DNA of 64,000 nt from Ereboglobus sp. PH5-10 (GCF_029504735.1 NZ_JAQFIP010000006.1:109921-173920), one strand, 5' to 3'. Positions 27,271 through 36,660 are shown, counted from the stretch's first letter. Notes: generated by a model from the letters alone, not told the origin. Made by a program: numbers and translations.

Positions 27271-28014
27271 TTATTTTCCCGGATAGATTTTTTTGATTTC
27301 GGGAATGACCGCGTCGGCCCAAAGGTGGTAGCTGTCGGGCGTGAGGTGGAGGAGGTCGGGCATCACGCTTTTTTCCAGGACGCCGCCGTCCGTGAGGAAC
27401 ACCTTGTTGATGTCGGCGTAGTAAACCTTTTTGCCGTCGGCAAATTTCTGGATGAGTTTGTTCGCGGCCTCGTTGTTCAGCCGTTTCTCATCGTTGGCCT
27501 TGGCGCTGCGCGGGAAGATGGCGAGCACGAGAATCTTGGTGTCGGGTTTGCGCTTTTGAATTTCGTCGACGCAGGCCTTCACGCCGGCGGCGATGTCGGC
27601 GGGTTTGTCCATGCGGTGCCCGGTGTTGTTGGTGCCGATCATCATGACGACGAGTTTCGGATTCGACTCGCCGTCAAGAAGCCCCCACTGCAGGCGCCAG
27701 AGGAGGTTTTCCGTGCGGTCGCCGCCGATGCCGAAGGGTTTCGCGCCAAGCGGGGCGAGTTTTTCGTTCCAAACCTTCAATCCCCTGTTTTCCCATTGGT
27801 GAGTGATCGAGTCGCCGATGAACATGATGTCGAAACCGCCCGCCTGGGCGCGATCCACGAGCTTGGCGTGGCGCTCCCACCAGCCAACGGAAACCATGCC
27901 GGTTCGCGAGCTGATTTGCGGCTCGGGTTTGGTGGCCTCGCCGTATTTCTTTTGGGCGAAGGCGGGAACCAACAGGACAAATGCAAGGGCAATATAAGCG
28001 ATGTGTTTTTTCAT
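27271..28014 (-). CDS. Exported SGNH/GDSL hydrolase
   Basis: The 247-residue product has a signal peptide (about 1-20). SGNH blocks follow: block I IGDSITHQW with the nucleophile Ser, block II GIGGDRT, block III MIGTNNT, and block V PDSYHLWA with the Asp-x-x-His pair. It resembles the PAF-acetylhydrolase and sialate acetylesterase-like group that removes acyl groups from sugars or lipids. The substrate is not shown. Start 28014 is the ATG that begins the signal peptide. Confidence 0.88.
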   Translation of the reverse strand: MKKHIAYIALAFVLLVPAFAQKKYGEATKPEPQISSRTGMVSVGWWERHAKLVDRAQAGGFDIMFIGDSITHQWENRGLKVWNEKLAPLGAKPFGIGGDRTENLLWRLQWGLLDGESNPKLVVMMIGTNNTGHRMDKPADIAAGVKACVDEIQKRKPDTKILVLAIFPRSAKANDEKRLNNEAANKLIQKFADGKKVYYADINKVFLTDGGVLEKSVMPDLLHLTPDSYHLWADAVIPEIKKIYPGK

Positions 28015-28086
28015 GACTGATTGTGTTTGGGTATTGGAAAAACAGGGACGTTGACATTCACGAAACACCAATGCGATCCCAAACAA

Positions 28087-29400
28087 TCATGCGCGCGCCG
28101 CCGCCTCGTTTTTTTCGGCGGCGTAAGCGCGGGCTAGAAGGACGACCGGGTGCGCGACCTCGGTGACGGTGTCTTTTTCGGCGCGCAGTCCGTTTTGGAT
28201 TTGCAGGTGGCAACCGGGATTTGCCGTGGTGATGATCCCCGCGTGCGCACGGCGGAGGTTGGCCATTTTGCGATCTTGCAAGCGTCCGGCGGTGACGGGT
28301 TGCGTGATATTATAAATGCCCGCCGAGCCGCAGCACCAGGCCGCCTCCGGGCATTCGCGCAGCTCCACGCCGGGAATCGCGCGCAGCACCGCGCGCGGCT
28401 GCGCGCTGACTTTCTGCCCGTGGCAAAGATGGCAGGATTCGTGATACGTCACGGTTTGCGTGACCGCGCGCGCGGCGGGTTTGCGAAAATCGATCTCGAC
28501 GAGATACTCGGAAATATCCCTCAACTTTTCCGACCACTCGACGGCGCGCGCCGCGTAAGCCGGGTCGTCGCGCAACAAATGATCGTAGTGCCGCAGGTGC
28601 GAGCCGCAGCCGCCGGCGTTGCTGATGATCGCGTCGAAGTTTTCCGGCGGAATCATGTCGATGAGGCGGCGAGCGAGCGTGCGCGCGGATTCGAGGTCGC
28701 CGTTGTGCGCGTGCAGCGAGCCGCAGCACGGTTGCACGGGCGGCGTGTGAACCTCGCAGTTGTTGGCGAGAAGCACATCGACCGTGGCGCGGTTGATTTC
28801 GGGAAACGCGAGGTCCTGCACGCAACCGGTGAGCACGGCGACGCGGCGTTTTTGCTGCGCGGGTTTTTCGACCGGCTTGATCAACTGGTGCGAAAATTTC
28901 GCGCCGACGCGCGGCGCCTGCGGTTCGAGTTCGCGGAGGCGGCGCGGCAGCAAATACGTGAGCCTCAGCGCGCGCGTGAGCGCCTGCATGCCCGTGACGC
29001 GCCAGAGCCACAAGCCGCGCCCGGCGAGTCGCAGCAAGCGCGGGCGTGTGAAAAGCACCTTCACGACCGACCAGCGCCAGAAGTCGCGCTGCGTCGATTT
29101 GATCACATGACGGCGCTCGACCTCGGCGCGCGCGGTCTCGAAAAGCTCGGCGTAGTTGACGCCCGCCGGGCACGCGCTGGTGCACGCGAGGCAGCCGAGG
29201 CAGTAATACATTTCGTCGGCGAAGCCGCGCGTGATTTCGAGCTCGCCGTCGGCGATGGCGCGCATGAGCGAGATGCGTCCGCGCGGCCCGTGGCGCTCCT
29301 CTTTCGTTTCCGCGTAAGTCGGGCAGACGGGCAGGCACATGCCGCAATGCATGCATTGCTGGAGCACCGAGTAGTCGAGCGACTTGAGGAGATTTTTCAT
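28087..29400 (-). CDS. glcF: Glycolate oxidase iron-sulfur subunit
   Basis: The 437-residue product has two 4Fe-4S ferredoxin motifs (CMHCGMCLPVCP and CLGCLACTSACP). Two CCG domains follow (CC...G with CCGSLHAH and CCGSAGIYN), plus YHESCHLCHG. This is the electron-transfer partner of the FAD subunit encoded just upstream; together they oxidise glycolate or a similar 2-hydroxy acid. GlcE is not seen. The 65-base gap to glcD holds a heptamer repeat array. The small gap to the SGNH gene is probably incidental. Confidence 0.9.
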   Translation of the reverse strand: MKNLLKSLDYSVLQQCMHCGMCLPVCPTYAETKEERHGPRGRISLMRAIADGELEITRGFADEMYYCLGCLACTSACPAGVNYAELFETARAEVERRHVIKSTQRDFWRWSVVKVLFTRPRLLRLAGRGLWLWRVTGMQALTRALRLTYLLPRRLRELEPQAPRVGAKFSHQLIKPVEKPAQQKRRVAVLTGCVQDLAFPEINRATVDVLLANNCEVHTPPVQPCCGSLHAHNGDLESARTLARRLIDMIPPENFDAIISNAGGCGSHLRHYDHLLRDDPAYAARAVEWSEKLRDISEYLVEIDFRKPAARAVTQTVTYHESCHLCHGQKVSAQPRAVLRAIPGVELRECPEAAWCCGSAGIYNITQPVTAGRLQDRKMANLRRAHAGIITTANPGCHLQIQNGLRAEKDTVTEVAHPVVLLARAYAAEKNEAAARA

Positions 29401-29435
29401 GAATGCGGAATTCGGAATGCGGAGTGCGGAATGAA
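29401..29435. repeat. Heptanucleotide tandem repeat between glcD and glcF
   Basis: Five perfect-phase units: GAATGCG, GAATTCG, GAATGCG, GAGTGCG, GAATGAA. The array abuts the glcF start codon, so it replaces the usual ribosome-binding region. It shares the AAT-core heptamer pattern with 12584 and 62806, but is a single array rather than inverted arms. Confidence 0.8.
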
Positions 29436-29465
29436 TAAGACAGATCGGACGGATCGGCCTGATTT

Positions 29466-30866
29466 TCAGTCGAAAATCTTTCCCGGGTTGAGCAGGCCGT
29501 CGGGGTCGAGCGCGCGCTTGATGTTTTTCAGCAATGCATAACTGGCGTCGCCGAGTTGCGCGGGGAGGAATTTCTTTTTCGCAAGGCCCACGCCGTGCTC
29601 GCCGGTGATCGTGCCGCCGACGCGCAGGGCCTCGTCGAAGATTTCTTGCATGGCCGCCTCGACACGGTGCATCTCGTCAGTGTCGCGCTCGTCGGTGAGG
29701 ATCGTCGGGTGCAGGTTGCCGTCTCCGAAATGCCCGAAGGTCGCGATGTCGAGCGCGTGGCGCGTGGCGACGCTTTCGACAAAACGCACCATGTGCGCGA
29801 GTTCGCTGCGCGGCACGGTGGCGTCCTCAAGGATCGTGGTCGGCCTCAGGCGCGCGAGCGCGCTGAACGCGCTGCGGCGCGCGGTGGCGAGTTGCGCGGC
29901 CTCGTCGGAATCGCGCGCGCGGCGCACGCTTGTCGCGCCATGCTTGCGGGCGATTTCCTCGATTTGCGCGGCTTCGTCGGCAACGGCGGCGGCGTGGCCG
30001 TCGGACTCGATCAGGAGCACCGCCTCGGCGTCGAGCGGAAGCCCGGCGTGCGCGAAATCCTCGACGCAGCGGATTGTTTTTCGGTCGAGAAACTCAAGCG
30101 TGCAGGGAATGATTTTTGAGGCGATGATGTCGGACACGGTCGCGGCGGCGGCGTCCATTTGCGCGTAGGTGGCGAGCAGCGTCTGGCGCGCGGCGGGCTT
30201 TGGGAGGAGCTTGAGCAGCACCTTTGTGATGATGCCGAGCGTGCCCTCGCTGCCGATGAACAGGTCGCGGAGATTGTAACCGGCGACATCCTTCACGCAC
30301 TTGTTGCCGAGTTGGCACACGGAGCCGTCGGCGAGCACGACTTCCATGCCCATGACGTAGTTGCGCGTGACGCCGTATTTGAGACCGCGCAGGCCGCCGG
30401 CGTTTTCGGCGACGTTGCCGCCGATGGTCGAGACGCGCATCGAGCCGGGATCGGGCGGGTAAAACAGGCCGGCCTTGTCGGCCGCGTCGTAGATTTCCTG
30501 CGTCACCGCGCCCGCCTCGGCGAGAAGCGTGAGGTTGGCCGTGTCCAATTCGAGGACGCGGTTCATCTTCGCGAGGCAGACAACGAGCGCGCCCTCGACC
30601 GGCACGCTGCCGCCGGAAAGACCCGTGCCGCTGCCGCGCGTGACGACCGGGACGCGGTGTTCGCGCGCGAGGCGCAGCACGGCGGAAACCTGCGCGGTGT
30701 CGGCGGGAAACACGACAGCAAGCGGGCGTTGCTTGATCGCAGCCGTGCCGTCGAAACCGTATGGGATGATGTCCTCGGGGGCGGTGAGGACGTTTTTCGC
30801 GCCGACGATTTTTGTGGCGCAGACTGCCACGTTGTCGGTGCTGGATGTTTTTTGGGGTTCGTTCAT
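29466..30866 (-). CDS. glcD: Glycolate oxidase FAD-binding subunit
   Basis: The 466-residue product has a PCMH-type FAD domain (VVTRGSGTGLSGGSVP, and GGNVAENAGGLRGLKYGVTRN) and the FAD-linked oxidase C-terminal domain. That domain includes FGHFGDGNLHP and GEHGVG, whose histidines match the family. It oxidises glycolate or D-lactate-like acids and passes electrons to GlcF. The start at 30866 (MNEPQK) removes a non-family upstream stretch. It precedes glcF on the same strand. Confidence 0.9.
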   Translation of the reverse strand: MNEPQKTSSTDNVAVCATKIVGAKNVLTAPEDIIPYGFDGTAAIKQRPLAVVFPADTAQVSAVLRLAREHRVPVVTRGSGTGLSGGSVPVEGALVVCLAKMNRVLELDTANLTLLAEAGAVTQEIYDAADKAGLFYPPDPGSMRVSTIGGNVAENAGGLRGLKYGVTRNYVMGMEVVLADGSVCQLGNKCVKDVAGYNLRDLFIGSEGTLGIITKVLLKLLPKPAARQTLLATYAQMDAAAATVSDIIASKIIPCTLEFLDRKTIRCVEDFAHAGLPLDAEAVLLIESDGHAAAVADEAAQIEEIARKHGATSVRRARDSDEAAQLATARRSAFSALARLRPTTILEDATVPRSELAHMVRFVESVATRHALDIATFGHFGDGNLHPTILTDERDTDEMHRVEAAMQEIFDEALRVGGTITGEHGVGLAKKKFLPAQLGDASYALLKNIKRALDPDGLLNPGKIFD

Positions 30867-30998
30867 TGTGTTTTTCCGCCGCGCCTTGGCGCGCCAAGTT
30901 TTGAGGATGTTGGTGTGTAGTGCCTTGAGGGCCTTTGTGTCCAAACAGTTTTTCCAAAAAACAATGTCCGCGCTTGATTCGCAGCGGCGGGGCGGGCG

Positions 30999-32813
30999 TT
31001 ACATGACCGCTTTTCCGCAAATAATATCAAACGAGAAGGTCGAGCCTTTGCCCTTTTCGCTCGCCACCGAAATACTGCCGCCCATCAGGCGCACGAGGTC
31101 ATACGAGATCACCAGTCCGAGCCCGATGCCTTCGTAGTGGCGCGCCGACGACGAGTCCAGTTGCACAAATGGTTTGAAGAGGCGCGACTGGTCCTCGGGC
31201 GCGATGCCGATGCCCGTGTCACTGACGGTAAATTGCAGGCGGATTTTTTCATCTTGCGCGCAGTCGTTTTCAGCGGGCGTTGCTTCGGCGGGGGGATTGA
31301 ACGGCGGCGTTGTCAGCATGCGCATGCGCACCTTCACGCCGACTTCGCCTTTTTGTGTGAACTTGACCGCGTTGCCGACCAGGTTGGTGAGCACTTGTTG
31401 CAATCGTGTGGAGTCGGTCATGATGTGCGCGGGGACGTCCGGCGACACGTCCTGCCAGACGCGCAGGTGCTTGCCTTCCATTCTGGGCATCATGCCGTCG
31501 AGCACGTTTCGCACCACGACGCGCACATCAACGGGCTCGTTTTTTATTCGCATGACACCGCGTTCGACGCGCGTGAAGTCGAGGATGTTTTCCGCGAGCC
31601 GGCCCAGCAGTTCGCTGCTGGCGCGGATTGACCGCACATAGTCGCCCTGCTCGTCCGTCAGGGCGGTGTCCTTGAGCAAGTCGGAGTAGCCCATGATGCT
31701 GTTGAGCGGCGTGCGCACTTCGTGCCCCATTGTCGCCAGGAAGATGCCCTTCGCCTTGTCCGCCGCCTCGGCCTGCTCCTTGGCCTCGCGCAGTTCGTTG
31801 GCCTGGCGCACAAACTCGCTCATGTCCGACACCACCGTGATGTATGCTATGATTTTTCCCGCGCGGTCCTGCACGGGTGTGGAGGTCATGCGCCCCAGGT
31901 ATTTCCCCCCGTTTTTGTCCTCGCACTCCAAAACCTCGAACCACGATTTTCCCTTGGCGGACATCTCCGTCATCCGGTCCAGTTTTTCGCGGTCGAGATC
32001 TTCCGCGCTGTTCATCCAGTGCTGGCCGACCATTTGTTCGCGAGTGAACTTGCTCATGGCGCACAGGCTGTCGTTCACGTAACGGATGATGCCGTTCTCG
32101 TCTATGATCACCATGCCGGCGGCGCTTTGGTCCACCGCGGCGCGCAGTTGCTCGATGAAGCGGGCCTGCTTGGAATAATGTTTCACCAAAAGATACACCG
32201 CCATGGGCACGCCCAGCAGAAGCCATGCGTAGAGGGCGTGCGTGAGCGCCGCACCGGCCAGGCCGCCGCACCAGTGCCGGCGGTCCCTGTCGAAGCGCAC
32301 GAAATTGCGCGCGGCGCCATCCTCGATTCGCGAATAGGCCGTGATCCAGCGGCCGTGCTCGTCGGACAACGAGCTGTTGATTGTCACAGCCCCGTCGCGC
32401 AATGTCCTTGGCATGTCCTGCGCGGTTGTTTTTCCCGGCAAAACATCACCGGGGCGCGATCCCGCCGGGGAGCCATTCTCCATCGAGTCCGCCAGGCATA
32501 TCGCGTCCCCGGTTTCCGGGTTGATGCGAAAGACATAAATGTTTCCACGGCCCGGATACACGCCGCGCATTTCGCGCAGCCTGGCTTTCACGCGCTTGTA
32601 GTCATCGAGGGTCTCGTCGGCGCGCGTGCCGGTCAGCCTTGAGACTTCCGGAATCGCCATAACGAGCGCCGCTCCGCGCACGGCGCGCTTAAAATCCTGA
32701 AGCTTGCCGTTCCGTTTGCCGTAATACCCGTGCGCCCCCGCCGCCACGCCAATGACGGCCACGGCGAGCCAGGCAATTGTCACGCGGGTTTTTATTAATC
32801 GGGAGAGCGACAC
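30999..32813 (-). CDS. Membrane PAS histidine kinase, complete (kinase 1)
   Basis: The 604-residue product has TM1 (about 11-28), an extracytoplasmic sensor (about 40-190), TM2 (about 190-210), and a PAS domain (about 225-340). The HisKA domain carries the H box GHEVRTPLN (phospho-accepting His at about 364). The HATPase domain has all boxes: N (NLVGNAVKF), G1 (DTGIGIAP), F (LFKPF) and G2 (GIGLGLVI). It is therefore the intact reference for two altered paralogues at 38625-42556. It begins with GTG. No response regulator is adjacent, so its target is unknown. The sensor carries an EVSRLTG motif seen in related form in the others. Confidence 0.92.
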   Translation of the reverse strand: MSLSRLIKTRVTIAWLAVAVIGVAAGAHGYYGKRNGKLQDFKRAVRGAALVMAIPEVSRLTGTRADETLDDYKRVKARLREMRGVYPGRGNIYVFRINPETGDAICLADSMENGSPAGSRPGDVLPGKTTAQDMPRTLRDGAVTINSSLSDEHGRWITAYSRIEDGAARNFVRFDRDRRHWCGGLAGAALTHALYAWLLLGVPMAVYLLVKHYSKQARFIEQLRAAVDQSAAGMVIIDENGIIRYVNDSLCAMSKFTREQMVGQHWMNSAEDLDREKLDRMTEMSAKGKSWFEVLECEDKNGGKYLGRMTSTPVQDRAGKIIAYITVVSDMSEFVRQANELREAKEQAEAADKAKGIFLATMGHEVRTPLNSIMGYSDLLKDTALTDEQGDYVRSIRASSELLGRLAENILDFTRVERGVMRIKNEPVDVRVVVRNVLDGMMPRMEGKHLRVWQDVSPDVPAHIMTDSTRLQQVLTNLVGNAVKFTQKGEVGVKVRMRMLTTPPFNPPAEATPAENDCAQDEKIRLQFTVSDTGIGIAPEDQSRLFKPFVQLDSSSARHYEGIGLGLVISYDLVRLMGGSISVASEKGKGSTFSFDIICGKAVM

Positions 32814-32830
32814 GATAACAAATATTTAAC

Positions 32831-32867
32831 AAAAACCGCCGGTTCCTGAACACAAAAACCCCGGCGG
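32831..32867 (-). terminator. Possible terminator after the DUF3788 gene
   Basis: CCGCCGG (32836-32842) pairs with CCGGCGG (32861-32867), with an A-run at 32831-32835 that is a T-run on the minus strand. The 18-base loop is longer than usual. It lies just upstream of the kinase 1 start, separating it from the DUF3788 gene. Confidence 0.5.
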
Positions 32868-32928
32868 GTGCTAAAGGTTGAATTATTTACAAATTATTAA
32901 AATTCGCGCCACCGGCGAACGGCTTTGC

Positions 32929-33345
32929 TCACCTCAAAGTCTTCTTGTATTCCGCGAGCGTCAGCACGTCGCGCACTTGTGATTTTTTGCGCACGTCCAG
33001 CCCCAGCGACACCAGCTTGCCGACGGCCTGCGCGCGGGCGAAAGTCGACTTGATGTTCGCGTCAATATCCAGTTCGGCCACGCCGCCGCGCGTCTTTTCC
33101 GTGAAGTGAAAACCGGTTTTGAAAAGTCCGTCCCGCACCGAAAGCCAGAACACGGTTTTCTTCTTGTGCGTCACCTTGCAGAGCCACGCCTTGCCGTCGT
33201 TATAGTATCGCCACGACATCTCCAGGCCCGCGCCACTCGCGCCCGCGGCCAGTGCCTCATACGCCGCATGGGAGCGGCCGAGTGTTTTTTTCAAAATCGC
33301 CGCGTCCGGGGGCAGGTTGGGGTCGTTTAACAAGGGTCTTTCCAT
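32929..33345 (-). CDS. DUF3788 family protein
   Basis: The 138-residue cytoplasmic protein matches DUF3788: an N-terminal helix followed by WRYYNDGKAWLCKV, KKKTVFWLSV and KTGFHFTEK strands, and a basic C-terminal helix. The family function is not established. Length is normal. It is divergent from the HAD gene. Confidence 0.75.
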   Translation of the reverse strand: MERPLLNDPNLPPDAAILKKTLGRSHAAYEALAAGASGAGLEMSWRYYNDGKAWLCKVTHKKKTVFWLSVRDGLFKTGFHFTEKTRGGVAELDIDANIKSTFARAQAVGKLVSLGLDVRKKSQVRDVLTLAEYKKTLR

Positions 33346-33470
33346 GGCGGCGCATGATCACGCTTTTCCTAAAAACGCTTGCAAGCACAAAGCCGCCGGC
33401 CTCGGCGTCGCGCTTTGCCTTTTACTCGCGTCGCAAAATCCCCCACGCTTTGCGCATCATACATCGACCC

Positions 33471-34499
33471 ATGGCCACCACACTCTTCACCCAAAACACC
33501 ATCGCCTGCGTATGGGATTTCGACAAAACGCTCATCCCCGAATACATGCAGTCGCCGCTCTTTCGCCGTTACGAAGTCGATGAGGCGAACTTCTGGAGGG
33601 AAACCAACCACCTCGTCGAGCAATACCGCAAGCGCGGCTACCGCCTCTCCAGCGAAATCGCCTACCTCAACCACCTCCTCACCTACGTGCTCGCGGGTCG
33701 CATGCCGAAACTCAACAACAAGGTCTTTCGCGAATGCGGCGCGGAAATAAAATTCTACCCCGGCATTCCCGAATTTTTTCAACGCTCGAAAAGTTACGTC
33801 ACCGAGCACGAGACTTACCGCAAACACGAAATCAACCTCGAGCACTACATCGTCAGCACCGGCATCGCCGAGATGATACGCGGCAGCGCCATCGCCCCTC
33901 ACATCGACGACATATGGGCCTGCGAATTCATCGAAAATCCGCTCCAGCCCGGCTTCATCGGACAAAAGGAACTCGACATCACGGCCGACGCCGAGATTGC
34001 GCAAATCGGCACCATCATCGACAACACCACAAAGACCCGCGCGCTCTTCGAGATCAACAAGGGCAGCAACAAAAACCCCGCCATCGACGTCAACGCCAAC
34101 ATCGCCCTTGAGGATCGCCGCATCCCCTTCCAAAACATGATCTACATTGCCGACGGCCCGAGCGACATTCCGAGCTTCTCCGTCGTCAAGAAAAACGGCG
34201 GCACGGCCTACGGCGTTTATCATCCCGGGCGCCCCGAGGAATTTCGGCAAAACGACGCCCTGCGCCAGGCGGGGCGCATCGACCACTACGGCCCCGCCGA
34301 TTACACCGAATCGAGCAGCACCGCGCAATGGCTCAAGCTCCACATCCAGGCGATCTGCGACCGCATCGTGGCCGACCGCGAGGCCGCCGTCGCGAAACGT
34401 GTTTCGCGCCCGCCCCGCCACCTCAGCAGCCAGACCCCCGAGGAGGCCGCCGCCGCCCGCGCCGCCAAGGAGCCCAAACAGGGAACCTTTTTGGAATAA
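33471..34499 (+). CDS. HAD-superfamily hydrolase-like protein
   Basis: The 342-residue product has HAD motif I, WDFDKTL (residues about 14-20), with both aspartates, and motif IV, IADGPSDIPS, near 225. Between them lies a large helical cap (about 30-130) rich in Arg and Tyr. The C-terminus is a charged Arg/Ala/Glu tail. The fold predicts a phosphatase or phosphotransferase, but the substrate is unknown. The ATG at 33471 gives a start directly before motif I; the open frame upstream overlaps the divergent DUF3788 gene and is not family-like. xth follows after 24 bases. Confidence 0.8.
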   Translation: MATTLFTQNTIACVWDFDKTLIPEYMQSPLFRRYEVDEANFWRETNHLVEQYRKRGYRLSSEIAYLNHLLTYVLAGRMPKLNNKVFRECGAEIKFYPGIPEFFQRSKSYVTEHETYRKHEINLEHYIVSTGIAEMIRGSAIAPHIDDIWACEFIENPLQPGFIGQKELDITADAEIAQIGTIIDNTTKTRALFEINKGSNKNPAIDVNANIALEDRRIPFQNMIYIADGPSDIPSFSVVKKNGGTAYGVYHPGRPEEFRQNDALRQAGRIDHYGPADYTESSSTAQWLKLHIQAICDRIVADREAAVAKRVSRPPRHLSSQTPEEAAAARAAKEPKQGTFLE

Positions 34500-34523
34500 A
34501 CACCCCCCGCGCATCCATCGCTT

Positions 34524-35285
34524 ATGAAGCTCATTTCCTGGAATGTGAACGGCATCCGCGCCGCGTTGAAAAAAGGCTTTCTCGATTACATGCGGGACTG
34601 CGACGCCGATGTGATTTGCCTTCAAGAAACCAAGGCCCACGCCGGCGACGTCCAGCACGTCACATGGGCCGCCGGCTACGAACCCCACTGGCACAGCGCG
34701 CTCAAAAAAGGATACAGCGGCACGGTTATCTTTACCCGCGTGAAACCCAAGTCGGTCACCTTCGGAATCGGCGTGCCCGAGCACGACAACGAAGGCCGCG
34801 TGATCACGATGGAGTTTCCGAAATTCTGGCTCGTAAACGTCTACCAGCCCAACTCGCAGCGCGGGCTCGCCCGTCTCGATTATCGCACCAAGGCATGGGA
34901 CCCCGCGTTTCTCGCCCACATTAAAAAACTGGAGAAGGCGGGCAAACCGGTCGTCTTTTGCGGCGACCTCAATGTCGCGCACGAGGAAATCGACCTCGCC
35001 AACCCGAAAAGCAACCGCCGCAACGCCGGCTTCACCGACGAGGAGCGCGCCAATTTTTCCACCCTGCTTGGTAGTGGATTTGTGGATACATTCCGCGAGT
35101 TTGAAAAAGGCCCCGGCCACTACACCTGGTGGAGCAACATGATGAACTGCCGCGCGCGAAACATCGGGTGGCGCGTCGATTATTTTGTGGTGAGCGAGAC
35201 GCTGCGCCCCGCGTTAAAACGCGCCTGGATCAGCCCCGAAGTCATGGGCAGCGACCACTGCCCGATTGGGCTGGAGCTGAAATAA
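34524..35285 (+). CDS. xth: Exodeoxyribonuclease III (AP endonuclease)
   Basis: The 253-residue product belongs to the ExoIII/EndoIV-like EEP family: ISWNVNGIRA at the N-terminus, LQETK (metal Glu), YQPNS, GDLNVAHEEIDL, and GSDHCPI at the end (catalytic Asp-His). It cuts DNA 5' to abasic sites and trims 3' ends in base-excision repair. Length is normal. A CACGAC/GTCGTG hairpin with a T-run follows its stop. Confidence 0.95.
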   Translation: MKLISWNVNGIRAALKKGFLDYMRDCDADVICLQETKAHAGDVQHVTWAAGYEPHWHSALKKGYSGTVIFTRVKPKSVTFGIGVPEHDNEGRVITMEFPKFWLVNVYQPNSQRGLARLDYRTKAWDPAFLAHIKKLEKAGKPVVFCGDLNVAHEEIDLANPKSNRRNAGFTDEERANFSTLLGSGFVDTFREFEKGPGHYTWWSNMMNCRARNIGWRVDYFVVSETLRPALKRAWISPEVMGSDHCPIGLELK

Positions 35286-35293
35286 TCCGGATC

Positions 35294-35401
35294 GGCGATC
35301 TCCAGGTCGCCGGACACGACGAAGTCGTGCCTTTTTGTTTTTCGAATGGCTTTATTTTTTGCGAGGCGCGTTGCGCCTCGTCCGGCGGCCTAGAGACCGC
35401 C
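35294..35401. terminator. Cluster of four hairpins between xth and argD
   Basis: In order: GGCGA/TCGCC (about 35294-35311); CACGAC-GAA-GTCGTG followed by CCTTTTTG (35315-35336), which looks like the xth terminator; CGAGGCGC-GTT-GCGCCTCG (35362-35380); and GGCGG/CCGCC around CTAGAGA (35384-35401). The last two have no T-run and may be a repetitive palindrome. Confidence 0.6.
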
Positions 35402-35407
35402 GCTCCT

Positions 35408-36610
35408 TTACAAGGCGTTTCGGAAGATTTCCACCGATTTCGCCAGTTCTTCCCCGCTCACATTGAGCGGCGGGAGAAAGCGGATGGTGTTGCTGCCGGC
35501 GCCGACAACAAGCAGGCCGAGTTCGCGCATTCTCGCGATCACCGGCGCGGGATCGGATGCCATTTGCACGCCGATGAGGTAACCCTGTCCGCGGACTTCG
35601 GTGATTTTTTGCGGAAGGTCTTCGGCGAGCTTTTTAAGCGCGGCAATCCACGACACGGATTGCAACGTGACTTTTTCGAGGAGGTTTTCCTTTTCGATGA
35701 CGTCGAGCACGGCGAGGCCGGCGGCGCAGGCGAGCGGCGTGCCGCCGAAGGTCGAGCCGTGGTGCCCGGCGTGAAAAAGATCGGCGCGATCCTCGCGCAC
35801 CCACATCGCGCCCATGGGCATGCCGCCGCCGAGGCCCTTGGCCATGCCGATTGCGTCGGGGCGGATTCCGGCGTGCTCAAAGGCGTAGAATTTTCCTGTG
35901 CGCCCGATGCCGCATTGCACCTCGTCGAGCATGAGGAGGAGGTTGTGCTTGTCGCAGAGTTCGCGCAGGCCGCGCAGAAACTCCGGAGTGCAAACGCGCA
36001 CGCCGCTTTCGCCCTGAATGGTTTCGATGAAAATGGCGGCGGTGTTTTCGTCAACGAGGCCGGCGAAACTTTGCAGGTTGTTGAGCTCGGCAAAAACAAA
36101 ACCGGGCACGAGCGGCGCGAAGCCTTTTTGGATTTTTTCCTGTGGCGTGGCGCTCATGCCGCCGTAGGTGCGTCCGTGAAAGGCGTTTTTAGCGCAGATG
36201 ATTTTGTGGCACTTGCCCTCGGCGCCGCCGGCCTTTTGCACGCCGTGCAGGCGCGAAAGTTTGATCAGGGCCTCGTTGGCCTCGGTGCCGCTGTTGCAGA
36301 AAAAAACGCGGCCGGGCCCGGCATGGCCGACAAGGCGGCGGGCGAGCTCCGCCTGGTTGGGATTGCGAAAAAGGTTGCTGGTGTGAATGAGCTCCGCGGA
36401 CTGGCGCTGCATCGCGGCGACCCAGTGTGGATGGCAATGCCCGAGCGCGCTCACGGCGATGCCGGAGGTGAAGTCGAGATAGGCGCGGCCCTCGTCGTCC
36501 CAAACCTGCGTGCCGCATCCGCGTGTGAGCGTGATCGGCGCGCGCCCGTAGTTTTTCAAAACATAGGCGTCGTAGAGGTCGGCGGCGGTGCGGACGTTGC
36601 TGGTGCTCAT
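35408..36610 (-). CDS. argD: Acetylornithine aminotransferase
   Basis: This PLP enzyme transfers the amino group from glutamate to N-acetylglutamate semialdehyde in arginine synthesis. The 400-residue product has the class III aminotransferase pattern: VFFCNSGTEANEAL, LMLDEVQCGIGRTGKFYAFEH, and the PLP lysine in AMAKGLGGG (written IGMAKGLGGG here). Start 36610 (MSTSN) follows argB by 50 bases, so argB-argD is an operon. It could also act on succinyl-diaminopimelate, as many family members do. Confidence 0.94.
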   Translation of the reverse strand: MSTSNVRTAADLYDAYVLKNYGRAPITLTRGCGTQVWDDEGRAYLDFTSGIAVSALGHCHPHWVAAMQRQSAELIHTSNLFRNPNQAELARRLVGHAGPGRVFFCNSGTEANEALIKLSRLHGVQKAGGAEGKCHKIICAKNAFHGRTYGGMSATPQEKIQKGFAPLVPGFVFAELNNLQSFAGLVDENTAAIFIETIQGESGVRVCTPEFLRGLRELCDKHNLLLMLDEVQCGIGRTGKFYAFEHAGIRPDAIGMAKGLGGGMPMGAMWVREDRADLFHAGHHGSTFGGTPLACAAGLAVLDVIEKENLLEKVTLQSVSWIAALKKLAEDLPQKITEVRGQGYLIGVQMASDPAPVIARMRELGLLVVGAGSNTIRFLPPLNVSGEELAKSVEIFRNAL

Positions 36611-36660
36611 TGCGGTGGTTTTTTGATCGGATAGATCTGGCTGATCAGACTGGTGAAACT

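Noticed and set aside
35362..35401. Terminator for argD
   Set aside because: No T-run follows these stems on the minus strand; they are listed only as hairpins.
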